Below are positions 8,014-15,379 of a DNA stretch of 16,374 nucleotides, piece after piece (within the stretch, counting starts at the first letter, position 1; every line of letters starts with the position of its first letter). The DNA lies in the NCBI GenBank assembly GCA_016649795.1, contig JAENWZ010000020.1, positions 1 to 16,374 of the forward strand. Direction: 5' to 3'. The notes under the pieces were generated by a model that did not search any database, was not told the DNA's origin, and was given only the letters and a program-made list of their open reading frames with translations. Source of the DNA: Proteiniphilum sp. Its GTDB lineage: Bacteria > Bacteroidota > Bacteroidia > Bacteroidales > Dysgonomonadaceae. Position numbers and translations under genes: made by a program.

Positions 8014-8121
8014 TACACAGAACGAACCACAACATGTTTGATCCATTGGAGCTTATGCTGGATATAATTTTCATCTCTTTTTCTAATATTATTAAATTGA
8101 ACAATTTACATTTTTATTATT

Positions 8122-9228
8122 ATGATCGTTGGAATACCTAAAGAAATCAAAGTGCAGGAAGGGAGGGTTGCTATGACACCCGATGGTGTGTTTGAGCTCA
8201 TCCGCAGAGGACACAAAGTACACGTACAAAAAGGAGCAGGTGTGGAGAGCTACCTGTCCGATGAAAGTTACCTGAGAGCAGGTGCTGTCATTCTTGACAC
8301 AATTGAGGATGTCTATGCGAGTGCCGATATGATAGTGAAAGTGAAAGAACCTTTGGAGAGCGAATATGGCTTGATTAAAAAAGATCAGGTGCTGTTCACC
8401 TATTTCCACCTTGCATCCGACAAGAAACTGACCGAAGCAATGATCTTCAGTGGTGCTGTTTGCATCGCTTACGAAACAGTGATAGACAAAAACGGAGCAT
8501 TACCGTTGCTTACTCCCATGAGCGAGGTGGCGGGCCGCCTCTCTGTGCAACAGGGAGCGAAATATCTGGAAAAACCGCAGGGAGGAAAAGGTATCCTGTT
8601 GGGAGGTGTTCCCGGCGTGAAACCAGCCGATGTGGTGATTATTGGTGCGGGAGTTGTGGGACACAATGCCGCGCAGATGGCTGCCGGATTGGGTGCGCAG
8701 GTGAAAGTGCTAGACATTAATTTAAACCGGCTCCGATACCTGGCTGAAATACTTCCCCCGAATGTGGAGACGCTCTACTCAACCAATATGTCCATTACCG
8801 AGTCGCTTAAAACAGCTGATCTGGTTATCGGTGCCACGCTGCTGGTAGGAGCAAAAGCAACCCACCTGGTTACTCGTGAGATGTTGAAAGAGATGACTCC
8901 CGGAACGGTGATGATTGATGTCTCCGTGGATCAGGGTGGTTGTTTCGAGACAACGCATCCCACGACCCATACAGATCCAACTTATGAAGTGGACGGGATT
9001 ATTCATTACTGTGTGGCCAATATCCCGGGAGCTGTTCCGATCACCTCAACCCGTGCACTCACCAATGCCACGCTGCCCTATGTGATCAAGCTGGCTGACA
9101 ATGGTTGGGAAAGCGCATGCAGACAGTATCAGGATCTTAGTTACGGATTGAATATTGTAAAAGGTGACGTGGTGTTTAAGGGTGTAGCCGAATCGCTGAG
9201 TTTGCCTTACAAGGAGTTGAAATTATAA
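8122..9228 (+). CDS. ald: Alanine dehydrogenase
   Basis: This 368-aa NAD-dependent enzyme interconverts L-alanine and pyruvate plus ammonia in the cytoplasm, linking amino-acid nitrogen to central carbon. All key residues of the family are in place: Arg15 in EGRVAMTP and Lys75 in VKVKEP (pyruvate binding), His96 in YFHLASD (catalytic), and Asp270 in IDVSVDQGG (catalytic). The Rossmann fold shows as VVIIGAGVVGHNAAQMAAGLGA (171-192), with Asp198 in VLDIN ending the second strand as expected for NAD preference. The length is typical. Transhydrogenase alpha subunits share the fold, but the residue set and length favour Ald. It is transcribed alone, from the promoter at 7984-8013 to the hairpin at 9304-9338. 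Confidence 0.95.
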   Translation: MIVGIPKEIKVQEGRVAMTPDGVFELIRRGHKVHVQKGAGVESYLSDESYLRAGAVILDTIEDVYASADMIVKVKEPLESEYGLIKKDQVLFTYFHLASDKKLTEAMIFSGAVCIAYETVIDKNGALPLLTPMSEVAGRLSVQQGAKYLEKPQGGKGILLGGVPGVKPADVVIIGAGVVGHNAAQMAAGLGAQVKVLDINLNRLRYLAEILPPNVETLYSTNMSITESLKTADLVIGATLLVGAKATHLVTREMLKEMTPGTVMIDVSVDQGGCFETTHPTTHTDPTYEVDGIIHYCVANIPGAVPITSTRALTNATLPYVIKLADNGWESACRQYQDLSYGLNIVKGDVVFKGVAESLSLPYKELKL

Positions 9229-9303
9229 TCGCGTAATAGCAAATAAAACCATTCTGAAGGAGTGTGTTGCACATTAACCTGAAAATAGGGTGACAAAAGA
9301 AAG

Positions 9304-9338
9304 AAAAAGGGTTGAATCGCTAAGATTAACTCTTTTTT
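9304..9338 (+). terminator. Rho-independent terminator of ald
   Basis: AAAAAGGGTTGAATC (9304-9318) pairs with GATTAACTCTTTTT (9324-9337) across the loop gctaa, with one bulged G and one G-T wobble, running into a T-rich tract. It separates ald from the cyd operon promoter only a few bases downstream. Confidence 0.75.
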
Positions 9339-9340
9339 CT

Positions 9341-9371
9341 TTTGTAGATAAGGAAAATTTATTTTCCTTTG
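9341..9371 (+). promoter_or_regulatory. Probable promoter of the DUF3467-DUF4492-cydAB operon
   Basis: A -33 TTTG (9341-9344), a 19-nt spacer and TTCCTTTG (9364-9371) match the consensus with one mismatch (TT for TA). The predicted start is near 9378, about 43 nt before the first ATG. The downstream half overlaps the palindrome at 9350-9369. Confidence 0.5.
9350..9369. repeat. 20-bp palindrome overlapping the cyd operon promoter (candidate operator)
   Basis: Arms AAGGAAAAT (9350-9358) and ATTTTCCTT (9361-9369) are perfect inverted repeats around a 2-nt centre. The site covers the spacer and most of the -7 element, where a dimeric repressor would block transcription. No T-tract or GC-rich stem suggests a terminator. 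The binding protein is unknown; an oxygen, redox or metabolic regulator is inference only. Confidence 0.5.
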
Positions 9372-9420
9372 TTTACGTTATTTATATCTATTTTAAATAG
9401 AACCTGATTCATAGCTAACA

Positions 9421-9729
9421 ATGGAAAAATTAAACAAAGAAACCGAGATACAAATAGAATTGAGCGATGAGACAGCTCAGGGTATATATTCCAACCTGGC
9501 AGTCATTTCACATTCATCATCGGAGTTTGTCATTGATTTTATTCGCGTTGTTCCCGGTGTATCAAAAGCAAAAGTCAAATCAAGAATCATCCTCACGCCT
9601 GAACATGCGAAGCGATTAATAATGGCGCTAAAAGAAAATATTGAAAAATTTGAGCAGCAGAACGGATCAATCAGCGTTCACAGTGATCTCGGATTTTTAC
9701 CGCCATTAGGAGGCATCGGTCAGGCCTGA
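9421..9729 (+). CDS. DUF3467 domain protein
   Basis: This 102-aa soluble protein matches the DUF3467 family, which has no established function. Visible features are the acidic-amphipathic opening EIQIELSDETAQGIYSNLA (residues 9-27), the core SSSEFVIDFIRVVPGVSKAKVKSRIILTPEHAKRL split over residues 33-67, a helical NIEKFEQQNG, and a C-terminal Pro/Gly tail ending GGIGQA. No signal peptide or membrane segment is present. In other Bacteroidetes such genes are often found after rpoC; here it opens the cytochrome bd operon, 30 nt ahead of the DUF4492 gene. Frame and family are firm; any role in respiration is guilt by association. Confidence 0.85.
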   Translation: MEKLNKETEIQIELSDETAQGIYSNLAVISHSSSEFVIDFIRVVPGVSKAKVKSRIILTPEHAKRLIMALKENIEKFEQQNGSISVHSDLGFLPPLGGIGQA

Positions 9730-9759
9730 AGATGGTAATCGTTAAAAGTCACACTTTTT

Positions 9760-10008
9760 ATGGAATCAGAGATCAGCAGACCTGAGGAAAAATTTAACTG
9801 GTTTAAAATGTTCTGGACGGGTTTCACCAACATGAGCCGCTTAAGCAAGACATTGTGGATCGTGGCGATAGTGAAACTGATCATTATGTTTTTTATTCTG
9901 AAACCCTTCTTTTTTCCGAATTTATTAAACACAAAGTATGAGGATGATGCCGACAAGGCACAACACGTACGTACCGAATTGTATAAAAAAGCTCCGGCAA
10001 CGGAATAA
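9760..10008 (+). CDS. DUF4492 small membrane protein preceding cydA
   Basis: This 82-aa protein has an N-terminal charged amphipathic stretch (about 1-30, with WFKMFWTGFTNMSRLSKTLW), one transmembrane helix (about 32-52, IVAIVKLIIMFFILKPFFFP) and a charged C-terminal tail. It resembles DUF4492, a family found next to cytochrome bd genes in Bacteroidetes and Epsilonproteobacteria. It lies 25 nt upstream of cydA in the same operon. A single-helix partner of CydAB is an attractive idea by analogy with proteobacterial CydX and CydH, but it is longer than CydX and I see no direct similarity; this is inference. It could instead be an assembly factor. Confidence 0.82.
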   Translation: MESEISRPEEKFNWFKMFWTGFTNMSRLSKTLWIVAIVKLIIMFFILKPFFFPNLLNTKYEDDADKAQHVRTELYKKAPATE

Positions 10009-10033
10009 ACTAAACTAAAAAAATGAAATATAT

Positions 10034-11638
10034 ATGGATCTATTAAGTGCATCTGCCGTTAATTGGTCACGAGCCCAATTCGCGCTTACGGCCGGCTATC
10101 ACTGGCTGTTTGTCCCCCTCACCATAGGCCTGGGGCTCATCATGGCTATTATGGAAACCCTCTATGTGAAGACAGGGGATGAGAAATGGAAATTCGCAAC
10201 CAAATTCTGGCAAAAGATTTTCGGGATAAATTTCGCCATTGGTGTGGCTACAGGAATCATCCTGGAGTTCCAGTTCGGAACAAACTGGTCCAATTACAGC
10301 TGGTTCGTTGGTGACATTTTTGGTGCACCACTGGCCATCGAGGGTATTTTCGCCTTCTTTATGGAAGCAACCTTTATCTCCATCATGTTCTTCGGATGGA
10401 ACAGGGTGAGCAGGAAAATGCACCTGGCATCCACCTGGCTGGTCTTTGTTGGTGCTTCTTTGTCCGCCTTCTGGATACTGATAGCCAATGCCTGGATGCA
10501 GTACCCCATAGGAATGGAATTCAATCCCGAATCGGTGCGCAATGAGATGAACGATTTCTGGGCCGTGGCCTTCTCTCCGGTCGCATATAACAAGTTCCTG
10601 CATACAACATTCTCCTGCTGGGCAGTAGGTGCAGCATTTGCCACGGGCATATCAGGCTGGTACCTGCTCAAAAACAGACACACCGATTTTGCAATCAAAA
10701 GCATAAAGATAAGCGCCATGGTCGGGCTGGTGGCTTTTGTGATGCTGGCGGTAACCGGTGACGGTTCTGCCTACCATGTGGCACAAAAGCAGCCGATGAA
10801 GCTGGCGGCCATGGAGGGTCTTTATAAAGGAAAAGAGGGTGCCGGACTGGTGGCTATAGGTATGCTGAATCCTGCCAAGATGGTATATAATGACGATGTA
10901 GATCCTTATATCTTTAAAATAGAATTACCAAAGCTTCTTTCACTACTGGGTTACAGAAATATCAATGCATTTGTACCCGGTATCGCTGATATCGTGGATG
11001 GAGGTTATACCCTCCAGGATGGGACCACAGCGTTGCCTTTCGAAGAGAGACAGGCCCGCGGACGTAAGGCTATTCAGGCACTGGCCGATTATCAAACTGT
11101 CAGAGAGGAAGAGAGCGATGCCATTAACGCCGGCAATTCTACTGCGGCTGCAGCAGCTGCTTCTGCAGCTGCCAATCACGAGACTACTCTGCGCGAAAAC
11201 TATGCCCACTTCGGATATGGTTATCTGGAGAACGGGGAAGATCTTATCCCTAACGTACCTCTCACCTTCTATAGCTTCCATCTGATGGTGATGATTGGAA
11301 TGTACTATATCCTGTTCTTTATGATTGTACTCTATTTCATTTACAGGAAAAGTATGAGCACTACCCGGTGGCTGCAATATGTTGCCTTGTGGAGTGTACC
11401 GCTGGCTTATCTCGCCGGACAGCTGGGATGGGTTGTGGCTGAAGTGGGACGCCAGCCATGGACCATACAGGATATCCTGCCTGTTCAGGCAGCTGCATCG
11501 GCCATCTCGGCAGGAAATGTGAAAACTACTTTCATTATGTTTGCGGTGCTGTTCACCGGCTTACTTATAGCGGAGGTGACAATAATGGTTAAACAGATAA
11601 AGAAAGGTCCCGATACCACAACAACGGATGAAGCCTGA
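10034..11638 (+). CDS. cydA: Cytochrome bd quinol oxidase subunit I
   Basis: CydA (534 aa) is the haem-bearing inner-membrane subunit of the bd-type oxidase, which oxidises quinol and reduces oxygen to water with high affinity. Haem and proton-path residues are identifiable by family comparison: His23 (haem d/b595 region), Glu103 and Glu111, His190 and Met418 (likely haem b558 ligands). The quinol-binding Q-loop starts at KQPMKLAAMEG (Lys256, Glu261), and the GRQPW signature is at 472-476. The Q-loop region is extended: about 25 more residues lie before the haem-ligand Met than in E. coli CydA. It includes an alanine-rich stretch at 371-380 (A6-S-A3). The ATG at 10034 gives MDLLSASAVNWSRAQFA, a normal CydA start. 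The gene follows DUF4492 by 25 nt and precedes cydB by 38 nt. Confidence 0.96.
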   Translation: MDLLSASAVNWSRAQFALTAGYHWLFVPLTIGLGLIMAIMETLYVKTGDEKWKFATKFWQKIFGINFAIGVATGIILEFQFGTNWSNYSWFVGDIFGAPLAIEGIFAFFMEATFISIMFFGWNRVSRKMHLASTWLVFVGASLSAFWILIANAWMQYPIGMEFNPESVRNEMNDFWAVAFSPVAYNKFLHTTFSCWAVGAAFATGISGWYLLKNRHTDFAIKSIKISAMVGLVAFVMLAVTGDGSAYHVAQKQPMKLAAMEGLYKGKEGAGLVAIGMLNPAKMVYNDDVDPYIFKIELPKLLSLLGYRNINAFVPGIADIVDGGYTLQDGTTALPFEERQARGRKAIQALADYQTVREEESDAINAGNSTAAAAAASAAANHETTLRENYAHFGYGYLENGEDLIPNVPLTFYSFHLMVMIGMYYILFFMIVLYFIYRKSMSTTRWLQYVALWSVPLAYLAGQLGWVVAEVGRQPWTIQDILPVQAAASAISAGNVKTTFIMFAVLFTGLLIAEVTIMVKQIKKGPDTTTTDEA

Positions 11639-11676
11639 TCTTTAAGTGGAAAAGAACAGAATAAAAGAATAGAACT

Positions 11677-12831
11677 ATGATAACATATGATTTTCTACAA
11701 AAATATTGGTGGTTTATAATGTCACTTCTCGGGGGATTGCTTGTTTTCCTGCTTTTCGTGCAGGGTGGTCAGTCCATGATCAACTCCCTGTCAAGAAAGG
11801 AAGATGAAAAGAAACTGCTGGTGAACGCTCTCGGACGAAAATGGGAGTTTACCTTTACCACACTGGTAACTTTTGGCGGCGCCTTTTTCGCCTCTTTTCC
11901 ACTCTTCTATTCCACCAGCTTCGGAGGGGCCTACTGGGCATGGATGATCTTACTTTTCTGCTTTGTTTTACAGGCAGTATCCTATGAGTTTCAATCCAAA
12001 CCGGGGAATATTTACGGTGTGAATGTGTATCGTGCTTTTCTCTTCATCAACGGTGTACTCGGAACGTTTATCCTCGGTGTGCTGGTAGCCACCTTTTTCA
12101 CCGGTTCGGAATTCACTGTGGGAAAAGGAAATATTGCCGGACTGGGCACTGTAGGCCCTGTGATCAGCCAATGGCAAAATCCGCTGCACGGCCTGGAACT
12201 CTTTGCAAATCTGCGTAACCTCTGCCTGGGATTTGCGGTGCTGTTTCTCGCCCGAACGCTGGCAAGTCTCTTTTTCGTGAACCGTCTCAGTCATGAGGTG
12301 CTGGAAAAGAGATCTCGCAAGTTTGTCCTCTTCAACGGAGCTCCCTTTGTGGTGTTCTTCCTGGTTTTCCTGATATGGACCCTCTTTGCCGAGGGATATG
12401 CGGTGGATCCGGGTACAAAAGATATCTATCTGGAGAAGATGAAATATCTGCATAATTTTATCGATATGCCGCTGGTGATGATACTTTTCCTTCTGGGTGT
12501 TGTTGCCGTTTTATATGGTATCTTCCAGACTGTCTTCAGTGCGAAATTCAAAAATGGAATCTGGTTTTCCGGGGCAGGCACAGTAGTAACCGTAACCATG
12601 CTGCTTCTGGTCGCAGGTTATAACAATACAGCCTTTTATCCCTCTTCTGTCGACCTACAGAGTTCACTGACACTCCAAAACTCATCATCGAGCGAATTTA
12701 CGCTCTCCGCGATGGCAGTAGTGTCACTCTTTGTGCCTGTCGTTATAGCATACATCTTCTATGCCTGGAGAGCGCTCGAGAAAAAGAGACTAAGCCTGGA
12801 CGATCTGAACAGTGATGGTCACACTTATTGA
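11677..12831 (+). CDS. cydB: Cytochrome bd quinol oxidase subunit II
   Basis: CydB (384 aa) is the second core inner-membrane subunit of cytochrome bd, structurally similar to CydA and needed for assembly and oxygen/proton access. The sequence is a series of hydrophobic helices beginning YWWFIMSLLGGLLVFLLFVQGG. Family landmarks include GRKWEFTFTTLVTFGGAFFA with the conserved Trp near residue 56, the FPLFYSTSFGGAYWAWM loop and helix, and NIYGVNVYRAF in the region where E. coli CydB has its own loop. The length matches usual CydB. It is the last gene of the operon, followed by a hairpin terminator. No cydDC transporter genes follow here, so that function, if present, lies elsewhere. Confidence 0.94.
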   Translation: MITYDFLQKYWWFIMSLLGGLLVFLLFVQGGQSMINSLSRKEDEKKLLVNALGRKWEFTFTTLVTFGGAFFASFPLFYSTSFGGAYWAWMILLFCFVLQAVSYEFQSKPGNIYGVNVYRAFLFINGVLGTFILGVLVATFFTGSEFTVGKGNIAGLGTVGPVISQWQNPLHGLELFANLRNLCLGFAVLFLARTLASLFFVNRLSHEVLEKRSRKFVLFNGAPFVVFFLVFLIWTLFAEGYAVDPGTKDIYLEKMKYLHNFIDMPLVMILFLLGVVAVLYGIFQTVFSAKFKNGIWFSGAGTVVTVTMLLLVAGYNNTAFYPSSVDLQSSLTLQNSSSSEFTLSAMAVVSLFVPVVIAYIFYAWRALEKKRLSLDDLNSDGHTY

Positions 12832-12847
12832 TTTTTCTTTTTCATGT

Positions 12848-12880
12848 AAGGGGGGATGTATGCAAAATACATCCTCTCTT
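12848..12880 (+). terminator. Hairpin terminator after cydB
   Basis: AAGGGGGGATGTAT (12848-12861) pairs with ATACATCCTCTCTT (12867-12880) across a 5-nt loop, a 14-bp stem with two G-T pairs, 17 nt after the cydB stop. The tail is AT-rich rather than a pure T-tract. Confidence 0.75.
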
Positions 12881-12937
12881 ATTATAAAATATGGACTATT
12901 TTCATCACTGAAAAATGTGTAGTCTCAATAAAAAGTG

Positions 12938-12945
12938 TAATTTTG
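12938..12945 (+). promoter_or_regulatory. Probable -7 element for the DUF3298 lipoprotein-rsmG operon
   Basis: TAATTTTG matches TAnnTTTG. The predicted transcription start, near 12952, falls on or just after the upstream TTG codon in this frame. This supports translation from the ATG at 12979. No clear TTTG sits at -33. Confidence 0.55.
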
Positions 12946-12978
12946 TAATTATTGAATACTTTTATAAATACTTTCTCT

Positions 12979-13881
12979 ATGATGAGGAAAAATAGGATAT
13001 CAGTTTACTCGCTGGTTCTGCTTGCATCCTTGTTACTTATCTCGTGCGACAACAGCGGACGTAGTATGTTTAAGGACAGGAATAATGTCGAGTTCGATAC
13101 AATCAGGGTGGTTTCACGTAATCACCTCGAAGGAGATACGGCCAATCCTTATTGCGATTTAAGGATTGATTTCATCTATCCCGTAAGCAGCCATAAGACG
13201 AGTCTGGATACCCTGCATCAGTTTTTCGTGAGGAGTATGTTCGGCACATCGTACGACACGCTACGGCCTGATGCTGCCGTTGAGGCATACAAAAAGAGTT
13301 ACATTGACAATTACACCTACGATGCGAGAACCTACCGGGAGATCGTGAATGAAATGCATGAGCTGAACACCATGAATCCGGAGATAGATATTTCTGATAG
13401 TGAGCATGCAACAGAAGATATTTTCTATTCCTATTTTGAAAAGCTATCCGATTCCGTCGTATATAACCAATACGGTATCCTTTCTTTTCAGGTGAAGCAG
13501 TCCAATAATAAAGGAGGGGCAACATCCTATACCTCATTCCGCAATTATGTGTTCAATTTGAACAGAGGCAATCAGGTGACCGAAAACGAAATATTTAACG
13601 CCGGATACGATACTGCTTTGCAGAGTCTTTTTGTTGCATCGCTGCTGGAACAAAACAGCGTAAAAACAGTGGATGAGCTTGAGGATCTTGGTTTTTTCGG
13701 CATACAGGAGATTGTTCCTAACAAAAATTTTCTATTGAACAGAGAGGGAATCATTTACACCTTTAACAAAGGTGAATATTCTGCCTATCAACTGGATGCA
13801 CCGGAAGTATTTATTCCCTACAAAGCTATCCGTTCACTGTTGAGAGAAAACAGTATCGCTTCTAAACTGGCCGATTTATAG
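12979..13881 (+). CDS. DUF3298 (RsiV-like) lipoprotein
   Basis: From ATG 12979 the product is 300 aa and starts MMRKNRISVYSLVLLASLLLISC, a lipoprotein signal peptide with lipobox LIS-C, so it is predicted to be a membrane-anchored lipoprotein. The ATG at 12982 would serve equally well. The frame also extends to a TTG at 12952, but that lies at the likely transcription start and spoils the signal peptide. The C-terminal half (about 180-290) resembles DUF3298, the extracytoplasmic domain of RsiV-type proteins, with the closing pattern EGIIYTFNKGEYSAYQLDAP then EVFIPYKAI. RsiV of Bacillus subtilis binds lysozyme; whether this protein does is unknown. No anti-sigma domain or transmembrane helix is present. 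The stop codon overlaps the rsmG GTG by one base. Confidence 0.85.
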   Translation: MMRKNRISVYSLVLLASLLLISCDNSGRSMFKDRNNVEFDTIRVVSRNHLEGDTANPYCDLRIDFIYPVSSHKTSLDTLHQFFVRSMFGTSYDTLRPDAAVEAYKKSYIDNYTYDARTYREIVNEMHELNTMNPEIDISDSEHATEDIFYSYFEKLSDSVVYNQYGILSFQVKQSNNKGGATSYTSFRNYVFNLNRGNQVTENEIFNAGYDTALQSLFVASLLEQNSVKTVDELEDLGFFGIQEIVPNKNFLLNREGIIYTFNKGEYSAYQLDAPEVFIPYKAIRSLLRENSIASKLADL

Positions 13882-14504
13882 TGAAAAATATTGAATCTTA
13901 TTTCCCCGCTCTAACAGAGCTGCAGAAGAGTCAGTTTGTGGCTTTGTCCGGTTTGTATTCCGAATGGAACAGTAAAATCAATGTGATTTCGCGCAAAGAT
14001 ATTGATAACCTCTATCTGCATCATGTGCTGCATTCCCTCGCCATAGCCAAATATATCACTTTTGCACCAGGTACCGCCATCATGGATGTGGGTACGGGAG
14101 GCGGCTTTCCGGGCATTCCGCTTTCGATCTTTTTCCCTGAAGTAAATTTTTTATTGCTCGATAGCATTGGGAAGAAAATAAGAGTGGCGGAAGAGGTTGC
14201 CGGAGCTATCGGCCTGACCAATGTGGATGTGGTGCATTCACGTGTGGAAGAGGAAAAGAGAAAGTTCCACTTTATTGTGAGCCGAGCGGTAATGCCCCTG
14301 CCCGAACTGATCAGGATCACAAGAAAAAATATTACTAAAGAGGAGATCAACGCATTACCCAACGGGTTTATTTGTCTGAAAGGTGGTAATCTTTCTGCAG
14401 AGACAGCTCCCTTTAAACATATCGCCGAAGAGGTCTCTCTTTCCACTTACTTTGCAGACCCCTTTTTCCAGACGAAGAAATTGATTTACGTTCCGCTGCG
14501 TTGA
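13881..14504 (+). CDS. rsmG: 16S rRNA (guanine-N7) methyltransferase RsmG (GidB)
   Basis: This 207-aa cytoplasmic SAM-dependent enzyme methylates N7 of a guanine in the 16S rRNA 530 loop (G527 in E. coli). Landmarks are LYSEWNSKINVISRKD (25-40), the helix LHHVLHSLAIAKY (46-58), the SAM-binding loop DVGTGGGFPGIPL (69-81), LLLDSIGKKIRVAEEV (91-106) and the VSRAV segment (133-137). The size is typical of RsmG. It starts at a GTG whose G is the last base of the upstream TAG stop, implying translational coupling to the lipoprotein gene. No in-frame ATG close by gives a better N-terminus. Loss of RsmG is known in several bacteria to cause low-level streptomycin resistance. Confidence 0.93.
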   Translation: MKNIESYFPALTELQKSQFVALSGLYSEWNSKINVISRKDIDNLYLHHVLHSLAIAKYITFAPGTAIMDVGTGGGFPGIPLSIFFPEVNFLLLDSIGKKIRVAEEVAGAIGLTNVDVVHSRVEEEKRKFHFIVSRAVMPLPELIRITRKNITKEEINALPNGFICLKGGNLSAETAPFKHIAEEVSLSTYFADPFFQTKKLIYVPLR

Positions 14505-14548
14505 TCTATTATCTATCGTCTGATTCCGATAAATCCAAAAGAAAGCGT

Positions 14549-14556
14549 TATTTTTG
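14549..14556 (+). promoter_or_regulatory. Probable -7 element for the MBL-fold hydrolase gene
   Basis: TATTTTTG matches TAnnTTTG and lies about 61 nt before the ATG at 14618. No clear -33 TTTG was seen. Its position inside the upstream extension of the reading frame argues that translation begins downstream, at 14618. Confidence 0.5.
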
Positions 14557-14617
14557 TATCATCTCTACTCATTTTGGAATTAGGTATTGTGGAAAATCAG
14601 AAACGAATGAAACGAGT

Positions 14618-15292
14618 ATGAACCAAAGGTCAACATTAGCTAAAATTAAAACATTCGAATTTAATCCTTTAGGAGTAAATACATACCTGCTGTCGGATGA
14701 AACGAAAGAGTGTGTTGTGATAGATGCCTCCGCGTTTTATGCCGATGAGAGGGAGTTACTGCTCAACTATATCTTTGACCACGATTTCGTGATCAAACAT
14801 CTGCTCAACACCCATCTGCATTTCGATCACCTTTTCGGAATCAATATGCTTGCATCTCAGTTTGATCTTACCCTGGAGTGTCATCGGGCAGATGAATTTC
14901 TGCTGGAAGATATAAACAAACAGCTGCAAATATTCGGCCTGCCGAGCACTAACACGAATTTTAAACCGGAGATCGGCCATTACCTGAGTGAGGGCGATAT
15001 CATTACTTTTGGAAATCAATCGCTGAAAGTGATGCATGTGCCGGGACATTCACCCGGGAGCATCGTCTTTTACAACGAAGTAGCCGGTTCTCTAATCAGC
15101 GGTGATGTGCTTTTTCATTCCGGTATCGGACGTACCGATCTCCCGGGTGGTGATTACGATGAACTGGTGAATAATATTCAGACAAAGCTATTCATCTTGC
15201 CTGATGAGACCGTTGTCTATCCCGGTCACGGACCCTCAACCACCATCGGATTCGAGAAAAAGAACAATCCTTTTGTCGGGATGAAGGTTTAA
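14618..15292 (+). CDS. MBL-fold metallo-hydrolase (glyoxalase II-like)
   Basis: From ATG 14618 this is a 224-aa cytoplasmic metallo-beta-lactamase-fold hydrolase. The metal-binding motif THLHFDHLFG (HxHxDH) is followed by HVPGHSPGSIVFY, then SGDVLFHSGIGRTDLPGGD, which carries the bridging Asp, and the final metal ligand in VVYPGHGPSTTIGFEK. This arrangement is typical of small glyoxalase II/YcbL-like hydrolases that cleave thioesters such as lactoylglutathione analogues, but the substrate cannot be assigned. The frame remains open back to a TTG at 14501, overlapping rsmG. The ATG is preferred because a promoter-like element lies between the two and the upstream residues (many Ser, Lys, Arg) have no family counterpart. 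It precedes gcvP by 87 nt. Confidence 0.88.
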   Translation: MNQRSTLAKIKTFEFNPLGVNTYLLSDETKECVVIDASAFYADERELLLNYIFDHDFVIKHLLNTHLHFDHLFGINMLASQFDLTLECHRADEFLLEDINKQLQIFGLPSTNTNFKPEIGHYLSEGDIITFGNQSLKVMHVPGHSPGSIVFYNEVAGSLISGDVLFHSGIGRTDLPGGDYDELVNNIQTKLFILPDETVVYPGHGPSTTIGFEKKNNPFVGMKV

Positions 15293-15379
15293 TTCCAGAT
15301 CGCAAAGGGTTTTATACCTACAGAGAGGTAGAGATGATAAACAGTAAAATCGGTTGATATAAACAATATCGTTCATATA

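Larger units (their letters stand above)
7823..8121. other. Divergent intergenic region between fba and ald
   Basis: This 299-nt AT-rich region carries a minus-strand -7 element for fba (7868-7875) and a well-spaced plus-strand promoter for ald (7984-8013). No gene, strong repeat or long hairpin was found in it. Confidence 0.6.

Noticed and set aside
10067..10603. A 178-codon minus-strand open frame inside cydA
   Set aside because: It is antisense to the strongly conserved cydA coding sequence, has no family resemblance, and no promoter or start context was seen.
11968..12453. A 161-codon minus-strand frame inside cydB
   Set aside because: It is the reverse complement of conserved cydB codons; the His/Gln/Lys-rich translation is an artefact of frame.
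15293..15379. Possible glycine riboswitch or regulatory hairpin before gcvP
   Set aside because: The gap is only 87 nt, too short for a tandem glycine aptamer. Only a weak 5-bp TACCT/AGGTA pairing is visible, and no aptamer-like conserved core was recognised.
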